Shown here: piece after piece, positions 9,045-16,370 of the stretch
Layout of the letters: each line of letters starts with the position of its first letter
How positions within the stretch are numbered: the first letter of the stretch is position 1
IMG/VR virus record: IMGVR_UViG_3300020421_000071
Span: 1 to 35,635 of that record
Strand: one strand, 5' to 3'
Origin: a virus
DNA length: 35,635 nucleotides
Made by a program: the position numbers and the translations under genes
Notes under the pieces: model-generated
What the model was told of the DNA's origin: nothing
The model's input: the letters and a program-made list of their open reading frames with translations, nothing else
Database searches by the model: none

Positions 9045-10864
9045 TGTATGTCCACCAATTCCTTGTATGTCTCGGACCCACCCATTCTCAGCACACCAAA
9101 AGGATCGACCCGTGGGGCGTTGTTTGGATACACCTGAGTGTTTTTATAAAATTCGTCGCGGTCAGACAGGTTTACGTCCTGATATTGACTGAAGTCAGAA
9201 TTATTGGATATCAAGAACACGGCAACAGATTGATCTGTAAAGCCACCTGTATCAGCCAAAGTGTCCAACTGACTATCAATACTTTGCTCTACCTGCGCTT
9301 GGCTCATAGTTTTAATAGCTACGGTGGCCTTTTGAACCATTCTCTGCTCTTGGATCGTAGGCTCGTCAATTTCAAAGCGGCTAAAGTCTGGCGGCTGTGA
9401 GCTTAGAAACTGACCGACACTTTGACCTGTAGCCAATGCATCATTGAAGTCGTCTTCAAATTGCGCTTGCGCTGGTGGGGCCACATCAACGGAGATCATA
9501 CTGTCTGACTGTTGTTGTTGCGAAAGCTGTATTAACGTCTGGCTGATGTTGGTTTGTTCGGTCGCCATTTGCCAATAGCTGTCAGCCCCCGACTGACCAA
9601 TAACCTGCGCTATCTGTTGCATTGGCTCTGATTTTTGTGACGCACTTCCTAATTTGCTCGATTGTGTTGATTGTACTGATTGCTCCTTAGCAAGAGACAG
9701 AGCTATTCCAATCACATCAACGGCGGGCCTTGCCATCGTGCGAACAGACTCCGCAACAGGCTCTGAGCGCGTTGTTGCCGCCACCTCCATAGGAACAGCC
9801 TGTCTCTCCTTAACAGGGCGCTCTATCGGCACCTCTTGCCTCACTTGCATAACTTCCGGGCTTGGACGCCTTGTAACCCTTGCAACCTCTGCAATAATTT
9901 CCTCTGGCTCTGCCTGTCTCAGCCTTTTCTCTTCTCTTACGGGCTCAACCTTTCTTTCTTTTTCAACGATAGGCGACGGCTCAACGACTTCCGCTTGCTC
10001 TTCAGCCACAGGAGGCGGTTCGTTTATGCGGGGCCTAGCTTGAGGAGGCGGTTCGCCAAACATTTCAGCTTCTTGAGATGTGTCTTGATAAGCCTGCGGG
10101 GGCGCAACCTGCTTGAGTGCTCTCGGCTTACCCGTTCTGTCGGGCTGGTCAAGGTACAAGAAATCGTCAGGAGAATCGCCAAAAACCACGTTTGTTGCTT
10201 GCTCGGCAAAAGTCGGAGGAGCTGGCTCTTCAACCACCACGACTTGCTGTGCGGCAAGAGCGTCCGCATAACCCGCGCAAGACGGATCATTCAGCGGGTT
10301 TGAGCAATCAGGCAGGATAACGGGATTCGTGTTGATTGGAGTATATATTGCGACCACAGAGGCATTTCGGACGGCTGGCCCGTAGTTTCCCGCCCAAAAT
10401 CCGCGATCTACTCCGTCAATTCGTAAACTCACCGCCTCATAGGCGCTACCAAAGTCATACACCTCCGCACCGCTGAAGGTCTGCCATTCTTGATTAAAGT
10501 CTCGCCGGTTGAATACTTCTCTAGCATCAGTGTCACCAGCTTCATTGCCCACCGCCAAAAATGCCTGTATCTCATCCTCAGTTCCATTCGGGTCAGCACA
10601 AAAACCACCGATCGAATTGTTGCAGTTGTACAATGCGTCAAACGACCAATTTAGCGTGAGAATTTGCAATGGGTCATATACAGGCAAAACACCAACCGCA
10701 GTCACATTACCCGTCCGGAAGCTATACCTGTAAGTTCCAGCCGTTGCGTTAAAAGCAACATTGTCTGACGCTTGCGTTAGACTTAAAAGGTTCTCAGACG
10801 TTTGCGTCTGGCCGTGCCCAACAACTGCGTAAAATAAAAGTAAGGCACTCGCGAGAAGCCTCAT
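9032..10864 (-). CDS. Secreted-type protein: signal peptide, beta domain, Pro/Glu-rich and Gln-rich regions
   Basis: I start this 610-residue protein at the ATG at 10864, one base after the upstream stop. That start gives a standard signal peptide (residues 1 to about 19, MRLLASALLLFYAVVGHGQ); an upstream in-frame start would bury it. Residues about 20-185 look like a beta-sandwich domain with two Cys in CNNSIGGFC. A short CSNPLNDPSCAGY motif follows near 190-205, and related Cys-Asn-Pro-Leu repeats occur in other phage proteins I recall. Residues about 215-390 are rich in Pro, Glu, Arg and Val and probably extended. Residues 400-520 are Gln/Ser-rich, and a helical C-terminus follows. It appears exported by the host Sec pathway, which is unusual for a gene in a tail operon. 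It could be periplasmic, on the surface, or on the virion. Function unknown. Confidence 0.78.
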   Translation of the reverse strand: MRLLASALLLFYAVVGHGQTQTSENLLSLTQASDNVAFNATAGTYRYSFRTGNVTAVGVLPVYDPLQILTLNWSFDALYNCNNSIGGFCADPNGTEDEIQAFLAVGNEAGDTDAREVFNRRDFNQEWQTFSGAEVYDFGSAYEAVSLRIDGVDRGFWAGNYGPAVRNASVVAIYTPINTNPVILPDCSNPLNDPSCAGYADALAAQQVVVVEEPAPPTFAEQATNVVFGDSPDDFLYLDQPDRTGKPRALKQVAPPQAYQDTSQEAEMFGEPPPQARPRINEPPPVAEEQAEVVEPSPIVEKERKVEPVREEKRLRQAEPEEIIAEVARVTRRPSPEVMQVRQEVPIERPVKERQAVPMEVAATTRSEPVAESVRTMARPAVDVIGIALSLAKEQSVQSTQSSKLGSASQKSEPMQQIAQVIGQSGADSYWQMATEQTNISQTLIQLSQQQQSDSMISVDVAPPAQAQFEDDFNDALATGQSVGQFLSSQPPDFSRFEIDEPTIQEQRMVQKATVAIKTMSQAQVEQSIDSQLDTLADTGGFTDQSVAVFLISNNSDFSQYQDVNLSDRDEFYKNTQVYPNNAPRVDPFGVLRMGGSETYKELVDIQWQR

Positions 10865-10865
10865 G

Positions 10866-11786
10866 TTACATCCGCCTTTCTGGAGTAGGCACTCGCTCTG
10901 GATAGGTTTCCCACAAAACCTTAGCCTCATCGCCTATCTGGCCCTCTATGGGGCAAGGTGTACCGGCATCCATCATAGAAGACCAGACCCGATAGTCTTG
11001 GCACATCAGGCTAACAGCGGCCACTCGCATCCCCATGTCATACAAGGTTTTGCTGAGCTTAATCCTTTCGCAGTTTTTATCTCGCACAGACTTGCCGGTA
11101 GAAAAACCAAGTATCTGCGTCTGCACCGCACCGGATATACCCGTGGTACATAGGTCTTGGCTGTAGCTACTGCCAATCGATGGGGCTATCGCACTGGGCG
11201 GCGGCGAGTTGATGTCCTGCGTGATTCTTTGAGTTGAGTCGCTGGTCGAATTGCTAGTTGAATTACTGTTGTTCGTGTTTACGTTGTTATTGTTTGAGTT
11301 CACCTCTGACCTAGAGTCACTCGTCTGATTAATGGTTGTGTCAGACGTAGAAAGACTCACACTGTTGCTTGTGCTCGTATTCTGATTGATGTTAGTGGCA
11401 GTACTAACCGAGGTGTTGTTGTTGGTATTGGTGTTGTTATTGGTGTTTGTGTTGACATTGGTATTGTTATTAGTTGAGTTGGTGTTGTTAATGTTTCGGA
11501 TCAGCCCATTGTAATTGGTGCTGTTAATATTTTGATTGAGGTTGGTGTTGTTATTAATCGCGCTTGAAGTCGAGTCAATGACTGACGTGTTAACATTTGT
11601 GTTTGTGTTGACGTTAGCGTTCGTAGACGTGCCCGTATAAGTCGTCGTATTGACGTTATTGTTGTTATTGGCATTGGTACTTGTGCTGGTGGATGACGAT
11701 GTCGTGTTTATATTCGTCGTTGTTTCTTCCGCCAGAGACAGAGTGGGCCAAAGCAAACACAAAAAAATGATAGGTAAACGATTCAC
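10866..11786 (-). CDS. Secreted-type Asn/Thr/Ser-rich protein with conserved Cys-containing C-terminal domain
   Basis: This 306-residue protein starts at a GTG at 11786, with AAGGTG six bases upstream overlapping the preceding stop. Residues 1-19 (MNRLPIIFLCLLWPTLSLA) are a clear signal peptide. Residues about 20-195 are almost only Asn, Thr and Ser, with NTNTN- and NNNTN-type runs, and resemble low-complexity or curli/prion-like tracts. Residues about 200-306 form a compact domain with CTTGISGAVQTQILG, then DKNCERIKLSKTLYDMGMRV, then CQDYRVW and AGTPCP; four Cys could make two disulfides in the periplasm. I associate this C-terminal domain with uncharacterised phage proteins and know of no assigned function. 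With the 610-residue protein just downstream it forms an exported pair. Confidence 0.78.
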   Translation of the reverse strand: MNRLPIIFLCLLWPTLSLAEETTTNINTTSSSTSTSTNANNNNNVNTTTYTGTSTNANVNTNTNVNTSVIDSTSSAINNNTNLNQNINSTNYNGLIRNINNTNSTNNNTNVNTNTNNNTNTNNNTSVSTATNINQNTSTSNSVSLSTSDTTINQTSDSRSEVNSNNNNVNTNNSNSTSNSTSDSTQRITQDINSPPPSAIAPSIGSSYSQDLCTTGISGAVQTQILGFSTGKSVRDKNCERIKLSKTLYDMGMRVAAVSLMCQDYRVWSSMMDAGTPCPIEGQIGDEAKVLWETYPERVPTPERRM

Positions 11787-11795
11787 AATTTCACC

Positions 11796-12656
11796 TTAAA
11801 ACGTAATGCTTCCAGAGCCGGTAAACGTATATATTTTGTAGCCTCCGTCAGTGGTCTGGGTTGGGCTTCCAGAGGTGGCGCTTGCTGTTAGAAGCGTCCT
11901 GATGATAACAACGCCTGAGCCGCCCGAGCCGCCACCGCCGCCGTATGAGCCATCTACCCCGGCCCCACCGCCACCGGAGCCTGTATTGGTGCCACCTGAT
12001 CCGGCTGTGCTGTTGGGTATGCCGCCAATTCCGCCGCCACCAGCGCCGCCTTGCCCTTGGTATCCGTTAAACGAAACGCCACCGCCTCCGCCGCCTGCGC
12101 GAGCCACAGCAGAGCCGGTTATGGAGCTTGTCGTTCCGCTACCACCGTTACCAAACTGCCCAATGCCGCCGCCGCTAACAGTCGGGGTAGAGCCTGCTTG
12201 CCCAGCGCCACCGCCGCCACCGCCAGCGCCCGAAGTGCCGCCGCCGTTTCCTGCTCCGCCAGCATTGCCCTCAGATGGGTTGTACGAGCCAGCATTGCCC
12301 GACCCGCCATTGGAGCCACCACCTAAAGCGCCGTTTCCACCACCTCCGGAGCCGCCACTATCCTCAGAATCGCCGCCGCCCGTTGTGTTGTAACCATAAA
12401 AAGAAGATGTCGAGCCGTTAGACCCAGCAGACCCCCCGGCCCCAATGGTCACGGTGTATGAATTTCCAAGGACCACATCAAGGTCTGTGAATTCCCTGTA
12501 ACCGCCAGCACCTCCACCGCCATTAGCGGTGCCAAGTGGCGAGCCGTTATCTCCGCCACCGCCGCCAGCAATAATAAGCGCGTCCATTAAAAGAGGTGCC
12601 GCTCCGGAGTTAAAACCTTTTAGGGATGCCGCACCGATTGTGGAGAAGAGAGGCAT
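11796..12656 (-). CDS. Glycine-rich adhesin-like tail protein (cassette B)
   Basis: This 286-residue protein has a short N-terminus, MPLFSTIGAASLKGFNSG, then LIIAGGGGG and a long Gly/Ser/Ala/Asn-rich body with GGGGG runs. It ends with GGSGGSGVVIIR followed by about 40 residues that close with YKIYTFTGSGSITF. Tandem Gly-rich blocks separated by short variable loops recall the polyglycine-II helix sandwich of T4-like gp38 adhesins, which bind receptors at fibre tips. That parallel is inferred from composition. The gene is joined to the upstream fibre gene by a TAATG overlap, so fibre and tip are probably made in a fixed ratio. A related protein with the YxxxTFTGSGS-like segment at the other end lies at 14137-15084. 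Confidence 0.75.
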   Translation of the reverse strand: MPLFSTIGAASLKGFNSGAAPLLMDALIIAGGGGGDNGSPLGTANGGGGAGGYREFTDLDVVLGNSYTVTIGAGGSAGSNGSTSSFYGYNTTGGGDSEDSGGSGGGGNGALGGGSNGGSGNAGSYNPSEGNAGGAGNGGGTSGAGGGGGGAGQAGSTPTVSGGGIGQFGNGGSGTTSSITGSAVARAGGGGGGVSFNGYQGQGGAGGGGIGGIPNSTAGSGGTNTGSGGGGAGVDGSYGGGGGSGGSGVVIIRTLLTASATSGSPTQTTDGGYKIYTFTGSGSITF

Positions 12657-13747
12657 TATGCGTACTGCGTTTGGCCAGCCAAAACAGTGAACGTAGCATC
12701 CGCCGTTTTGATGATGCTGAATGTGTACGAATCAATAGATGATGCGTTGCCGGAAGAGGGCGCTGTTCCACCTGACCACTCAGGAGTAACGCTTGACCCG
12801 TCTACTTGGTAGCTGTTGAGATAATAGGCAGACCCGCCCTGCGTCATCAAAACCGCCGCCGTCATGCTTTCTCCCACGGCCATAACACTGTTAAGGGTGG
12901 TTGAGCCGTTTCCGCGAAAGTTAATTGTTCTGTTGGCCGCTTGGTTTGCTGTATAAAGCTCCACGGCTTGCGTCAACAGGTCGAAATTGATTGTGCCTGT
13001 AGTGCTAGTTTGTACGGTGACCTTTTCGATCATCTCGGCAACAGAGGTCGTGCCGATAAAATTAACCTTGGCACTGGCGTCCGCCGTGACAGCCTTCGAC
13101 GCCTCTGACGTACCCAGCGTGGTAATGTCTACATAGTTAATTTCGGTGCCGGTGGCCGTTATGGCCGTGCTATCGTTGATCTTAGGCGACGTAAGCGTCT
13201 TGTTGGTAAGTGTCTGAGTTGCAGTGTCAGAAACAAGGTTGCTTCCCGTAGCGGGCAACACCAATGTGTTAGTTGCCCCCAAAGCATGAGGCGCACCCTG
13301 CACCGTCTGAGCGTGAGCATTTGCGGCTTCACAATAAAACTTAATTCTTGATGCCGTGCCGCTATTCTTGAGGTCTATAAGACCGCTCTCAATGCCGACA
13401 TTATCGTCAATAGTTACCTTGCCTGTAGCGTCCTCAAAGACGGCTTTTTCTGACGGGTACGCGCAAAATACAATCTTTGAGCCTGCCGATAGGTCCACTG
13501 CCGAACCGCTATTTGAGCTAGCAAAAACCGTCGTTCTAGTCAGGGTGTTTCCAGAGCTAGCATAAGTACCCAAGCCCACCTCAAAATCAGTGTTGTTGGA
13601 GTCAACAATTCCGTAGTAAGTCGTGTCGCCGTTAGACAAGACAGAAGAAAATGTGACGAAGTTTGACTCCGCCCCAGCCAGTGACAACGCGCCTGTACCT
13701 GTTGTTGCTGTGGTTTCTTTAACCCGATCTTTAATTACGAGAGCCAT
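12656..13747 (-). CDS. Modular tail fibre protein (cassette B)
   Basis: This 363-residue fibre is mosaic. Residues 1 to about 115 (MALVIKDRVKETTATTGTGA, later SSNSGSAVDLSAG) match the N-terminus of the 462-residue fibre at 18371-19759. Residues about 195-363, from TEINYVDITTLGTS to the end in GQTQYA, match the C-terminal two thirds of the 250-residue fibre at 15084-15836, including an identical YYLNSYQVDGSSVTPEW stretch. The middle is unique, with NKTLTSPKIND. The shared N-domain presumably docks to the same site or partner; the C-domain may hold the glycine-rich partner encoded immediately downstream. The ribosome binding site AAAGGT is well placed. Confidence 0.8.
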   Translation of the reverse strand: MALVIKDRVKETTATTGTGALSLAGAESNFVTFSSVLSNGDTTYYGIVDSNNTDFEVGLGTYASSGNTLTRTTVFASSNSGSAVDLSAGSKIVFCAYPSEKAVFEDATGKVTIDDNVGIESGLIDLKNSGTASRIKFYCEAANAHAQTVQGAPHALGATNTLVLPATGSNLVSDTATQTLTNKTLTSPKINDSTAITATGTEINYVDITTLGTSEASKAVTADASAKVNFIGTTSVAEMIEKVTVQTSTTGTINFDLLTQAVELYTANQAANRTINFRGNGSTTLNSVMAVGESMTAAVLMTQGGSAYYLNSYQVDGSSVTPEWSGGTAPSSGNASSIDSYTFSIIKTADATFTVLAGQTQYA

Positions 13748-13763
13748 AAAATACCTTTAACCT

Positions 13764-14132
13764 TTAAGGAAGGGGTCTATAGTCCAGAACCCATTCTTGA
13801 TCTTCTTCGGACCAGTTGTACACACCACCGTCAGTCGGATACGGAACTGGGGCTTCCCACTCGTAGTCGCTATTTAGCGTCCAGCTAGGGTATGGCCGTG
13901 GGTACAAAAAGACATCGTTGACCGAGTCATACGATCCCCCTACAGAAGCAAAACGCTGTCTAAAGTTGTTGTTGTAACTTGTCTGCACCCATTCCCCGCC
14001 GAGCAAGTTTTGGCAAAAATCCTTGCCAAGTTGCTCTTGCTCAGAACCGCCCTCATCCGTAATAACGTCATTGCTAACCACAATGACCCTGAGAACAGTG
14101 CCGTCGTCAGAGATTTCTGCAAAATGCGCCAT
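13764..14132 (-). CDS. Conserved phage virion/tail-associated protein
   Basis: This 122-residue protein begins MAHFAEISDDGTVLRVIVVSN and contains FCQNLLGGEWVQTSYNNNFR, FASVGGSYDSVNDVF and PYPSWTLNSDYEWEAPVPYP. Proteins with this ordered set of motifs are common in cyanophages and other marine phages, usually near tail fibre genes. The fold is probably a small beta domain with many aromatic residues in the C-terminal half. It sits between the two [fibre + glycine-rich] cassettes. A tail or fibre-accessory role is inferred from context; no biochemical function is known to me. Confidence 0.72.
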   Translation of the reverse strand: MAHFAEISDDGTVLRVIVVSNDVITDEGGSEQEQLGKDFCQNLLGGEWVQTSYNNNFRQRFASVGGSYDSVNDVFLYPRPYPSWTLNSDYEWEAPVPYPTDGGVYNWSEEDQEWVLDYRPLP

Positions 14133-14136
14133 GATT

Positions 14137-15084
14137 TTATACCGTCGGATGCCTAATAATCACAATGCCCGAGCCGCCAGCGCCGCCCGTGCCTGATTGA
14201 TAACAGCCGCTATTGCTAACGCCACCGCCACCACCGCCAGAGTTGGTGCCTCCTGACGAGCCATTACCATAACCGCCATAGCCTAAACCGCCTGAGCCAG
14301 AGCCTGACGTGCCGCCACCGCCACCACCGCCTGCGTAATAGTAATCTGAATAATTTTGCTGGGCTCCGTTTAGGTTAGAGCCATACCAGTTGACAATGCC
14401 GCCTTCTCCTCCCGCGCCGCCAACATTGTACGCGTTACCGCCATCGCCGCCGGAGCCTGAGTAGCCTTTTTTACCGCCGCCGCCGCCACCAGATGCCGCC
14501 GTGCCGTTACTAGTTCCATTACCATTACCGTAACCGCCAGAGCCGCCATAAGTCCCACCAGAGCCACCAGAGGAGTAGCCCCCGGCACTACCACCACCAG
14601 AACCCGAGGCGTTGCCATTGCTCGTTCCGGGCATTGTCCAGCCAAGGTTGCCTTGGGCACTGCCCGCGCCCGCGCCGCCGTTCGACGTAACAGAGTTAAA
14701 CGACGAGTCACTACCATTGCCGCCGCGTTGGCCCGCGCTCCCAGAAGCGCCACTGCCGCCCGCCCCTATAGTGACGGTGTAATCGCCCTCGGCGACATCA
14801 ATTTCGCTACCAGTGTCTAGCCATCGGAAAGCGCCTGATCCGCCTCCTGCGCCGGTGCCGCATATTGGGAACGCACCACCGCCACCGCCACCGCCACCAA
14901 TAATTACATACTGAACACCTGTAAGCGTTCCGCCGGATATAGACAAAGTGCCTGTGGATTTAAAGTATCTAAAGGTGTCGCCACCGTTGTTGTAAACAGC
15001 GTCACCGCCAGTGACCTCTAGCTTGCCTCCTCCGGGGTTAAATCCGCGAGCAGAGCCTCCCCCGGCTGTACCGAGCATAGGCAT
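14137..15084 (-). CDS. Glycine-rich adhesin-like tail protein (cassette A)
   Basis: This 315-residue protein opens MPMLGTAGGGSARGFNPGGG, then a beta segment GGDTFRYFKSTGTLSISGG, then VQYVIIGGGGG and a long Gly/Ser/Asn-rich body. It closes with GGAGGSGIVIIRHPTV. This order (strand, Gly-rich body, IVIIR) is a usual layout of the glycine-rich domain in phage tail proteins. The related protein at 11796-12656 carries its equivalent of the opening strand at the C-terminus. A receptor-binding tip function, comparable to the polyglycine sandwich of gp38 adhesins, is inferred. TAATG overlap with the upstream fibre gene suggests coupled translation. Variable loops between Gly runs are the likely specificity determinants. 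Confidence 0.75.
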   Translation of the reverse strand: MPMLGTAGGGSARGFNPGGGKLEVTGGDAVYNNGGDTFRYFKSTGTLSISGGTLTGVQYVIIGGGGGGGGAFPICGTGAGGGSGAFRWLDTGSEIDVAEGDYTVTIGAGGSGASGSAGQRGGNGSDSSFNSVTSNGGAGAGSAQGNLGWTMPGTSNGNASGSGGGSAGGYSSGGSGGTYGGSGGYGNGNGTSNGTAASGGGGGGKKGYSGSGGDGGNAYNVGGAGGEGGIVNWYGSNLNGAQQNYSDYYYAGGGGGGGTSGSGSGGLGYGGYGNGSSGGTNSGGGGGGVSNSGCYQSGTGGAGGSGIVIIRHPTV

Positions 15085-15836
15085 TATGCAAACTGCGTCT
15101 GGCTGGCAAAAACTGTAAACGCCGCGTCACCTGTCTTAATAACAGTGAACACATAGGAATCTACAGAGTTTGCGTTTCCAGAGGATGGCGCTGTTCCGCC
15201 AGACCATTCTGGGGTAACGCTAGAGCCATCCACCTGATAGGAGTTAAGGTAGTAAGCTGATCCGCCCTGCTTCATTAACACTGCACAGGTCATGCTTTCA
15301 CCGGTAGCCATAATACTGTTTAGGCTGTTAGAGCCATCCCCACGGAAGTTGATTGTTCTGTTTGCCGTCTGGTTGGTGTTGTAGAACTGCACCGCCTGCG
15401 TCAAAAAATCAAAGTTGATTGTGCCTGTGGTGCTTGTAGGGATGTCTACCTTTTCGATTATCTCAGCAAGTGACGTGGTGCCAATAAACTTAACCTTGGC
15501 ATTTGAATCTGCTGTTACGGCTTTTGACGCTTGAGAAGTACCTAAAGTGGTAATGTCTACATAGTTAATTTCTGTTGCCGTAGCCGTAACGCCATCAAGG
15601 ATGTTGATTTCTGCTGTAGAAGCGGTAACGCCGTCAAGGATGTTTAACTCTGCCGCAGTTGAAGTAATCGCAGTGCCTGCAATCTGAAGCGTAGTCGCGT
15701 TTACCTCTCCAGAACCGCCATAAATAACGCCTTTAGCGTTTACTATAGTTCCAGAAGAGGAGCCGTCTAAAAGGTTAATTTCTGCGGGAGTACTGGTGAC
15801 TGTACCTAAATCCGCAACAACTCTTGCGTTAGTCAT
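15084..15836 (-). CDS. Modular tail fibre protein, short form (cassette A)
   Basis: This 250-residue protein has three repeats of the type STAAELNILDGVT within residues 10-90, then EINYVDITTLGTSQASKAVT. A C-terminal domain of about 130 residues (INFDFLTQAVQFYN to the end in SQTQFA) is closely similar to the end of the 363-residue fibre. It lacks the MALV-type N-terminal domain of the other two fibres, so it may attach through another protein or form the distal part of a longer fibre. The start at 15836 has GGAG six bases upstream. It is coupled by TAATG to the glycine-rich gene, forming cassette A of a duplicated pair. Confidence 0.78.
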   Translation of the reverse strand: MTNARVVADLGTVTSTPAEINLLDGSSSGTIVNAKGVIYGGSGEVNATTLQIAGTAITSTAAELNILDGVTASTAEINILDGVTATATEINYVDITTLGTSQASKAVTADSNAKVKFIGTTSLAEIIEKVDIPTSTTGTINFDFLTQAVQFYNTNQTANRTINFRGDGSNSLNSIMATGESMTCAVLMKQGGSAYYLNSYQVDGSSVTPEWSGGTAPSSGNANSVDSYVFTVIKTGDAAFTVFASQTQFA

Positions 15837-15839
15837 TGT

Positions 15840-16358
15840 TTACTCCGTAGGCTTTGTTGGCCATGTGACTGTTCCCGGAAACCCTTCCTGCTGAGGAACG
15901 TCGCGCAACGCTTGTCTATATTCTGTCATCGCCTCTGGCATGGAGACATCCGACATCCCGTAGAAATCTGTATCCTCCAAAAGACCGTCCCGCGTAGCGC
16001 GCTCTTGGGCTTCTAAAGCGGCATGATCAGCGGCAATCTTGGCGTCTTTTTGCTCCTGCACGGTAATTACATTAATAGTTGTTACGCCATCTTCGTCCGT
16101 AATTTCCTCAGTAATTTCAGTAAACAGGTCTTGTACAACCCATTTCTCTTGCCATACATCGTCTACTTGCTCGACACCGTCTTTGACAGCGATTTCCCAT
16201 TCACCAACGTCAGGCTTTGCAACCTCCACTACCCTTGCTACACCCAGTGCCTCTAAGGTGGCATCCGTCCAAGATGAAGGCAGGGACATATGGTTATTTT
16301 CTTGCTGTAACTGGGACTGTGTTTTTGGCGTTCCGGTAGCCACTTCCACAAATAACAT
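15840..16358 (-). CDS. Tail fibre assembly / tail-assembly-chaperone-like protein
   Basis: This 172-residue protein begins MLFVEVATGTPKTQSQLQQE, followed by a segment with W and GVARVVEVAKPD, an acidic middle, and a helical KIAADHAALEAQERATRDGL. The C-terminus has FYGMSDVSMPEAMTEYRQAL and ends in PGTVTWPTKPTE. The pattern LL-D-(D/W)-x7-12-YRQALRD followed by WP is typical of the Phage_tail_APC family and of C-terminal domains of fibre-assembly proteins. It is likely needed to fold or attach the fibres encoded on both sides. Ribosome binding site AAGGA is eight bases before the ATG. Family placement is from motif memory, so the exact family name is less certain than the role. Confidence 0.72.
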   Translation of the reverse strand: MLFVEVATGTPKTQSQLQQENNHMSLPSSWTDATLEALGVARVVEVAKPDVGEWEIAVKDGVEQVDDVWQEKWVVQDLFTEITEEITDEDGVTTINVITVQEQKDAKIAADHAALEAQERATRDGLLEDTDFYGMSDVSMPEAMTEYRQALRDVPQQEGFPGTVTWPTKPTE

Positions 16359-16370
16359 ACTTGTCTTCCT

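Noticed and set aside
10865-10930. Longer start for the 610-residue protein
   Set aside because: It would place 22 residues ahead of a clear signal peptide and overlap the upstream gene by 65 bases. The ATG at 10864 directly after the upstream stop fits better.
11851-12393. Plus-strand Pro-rich open frame of 180 codons
   Set aside because: Antisense of the glycine-rich gene: GGN codons read as CC-rich Pro/Ala codons. Purely a composition effect.
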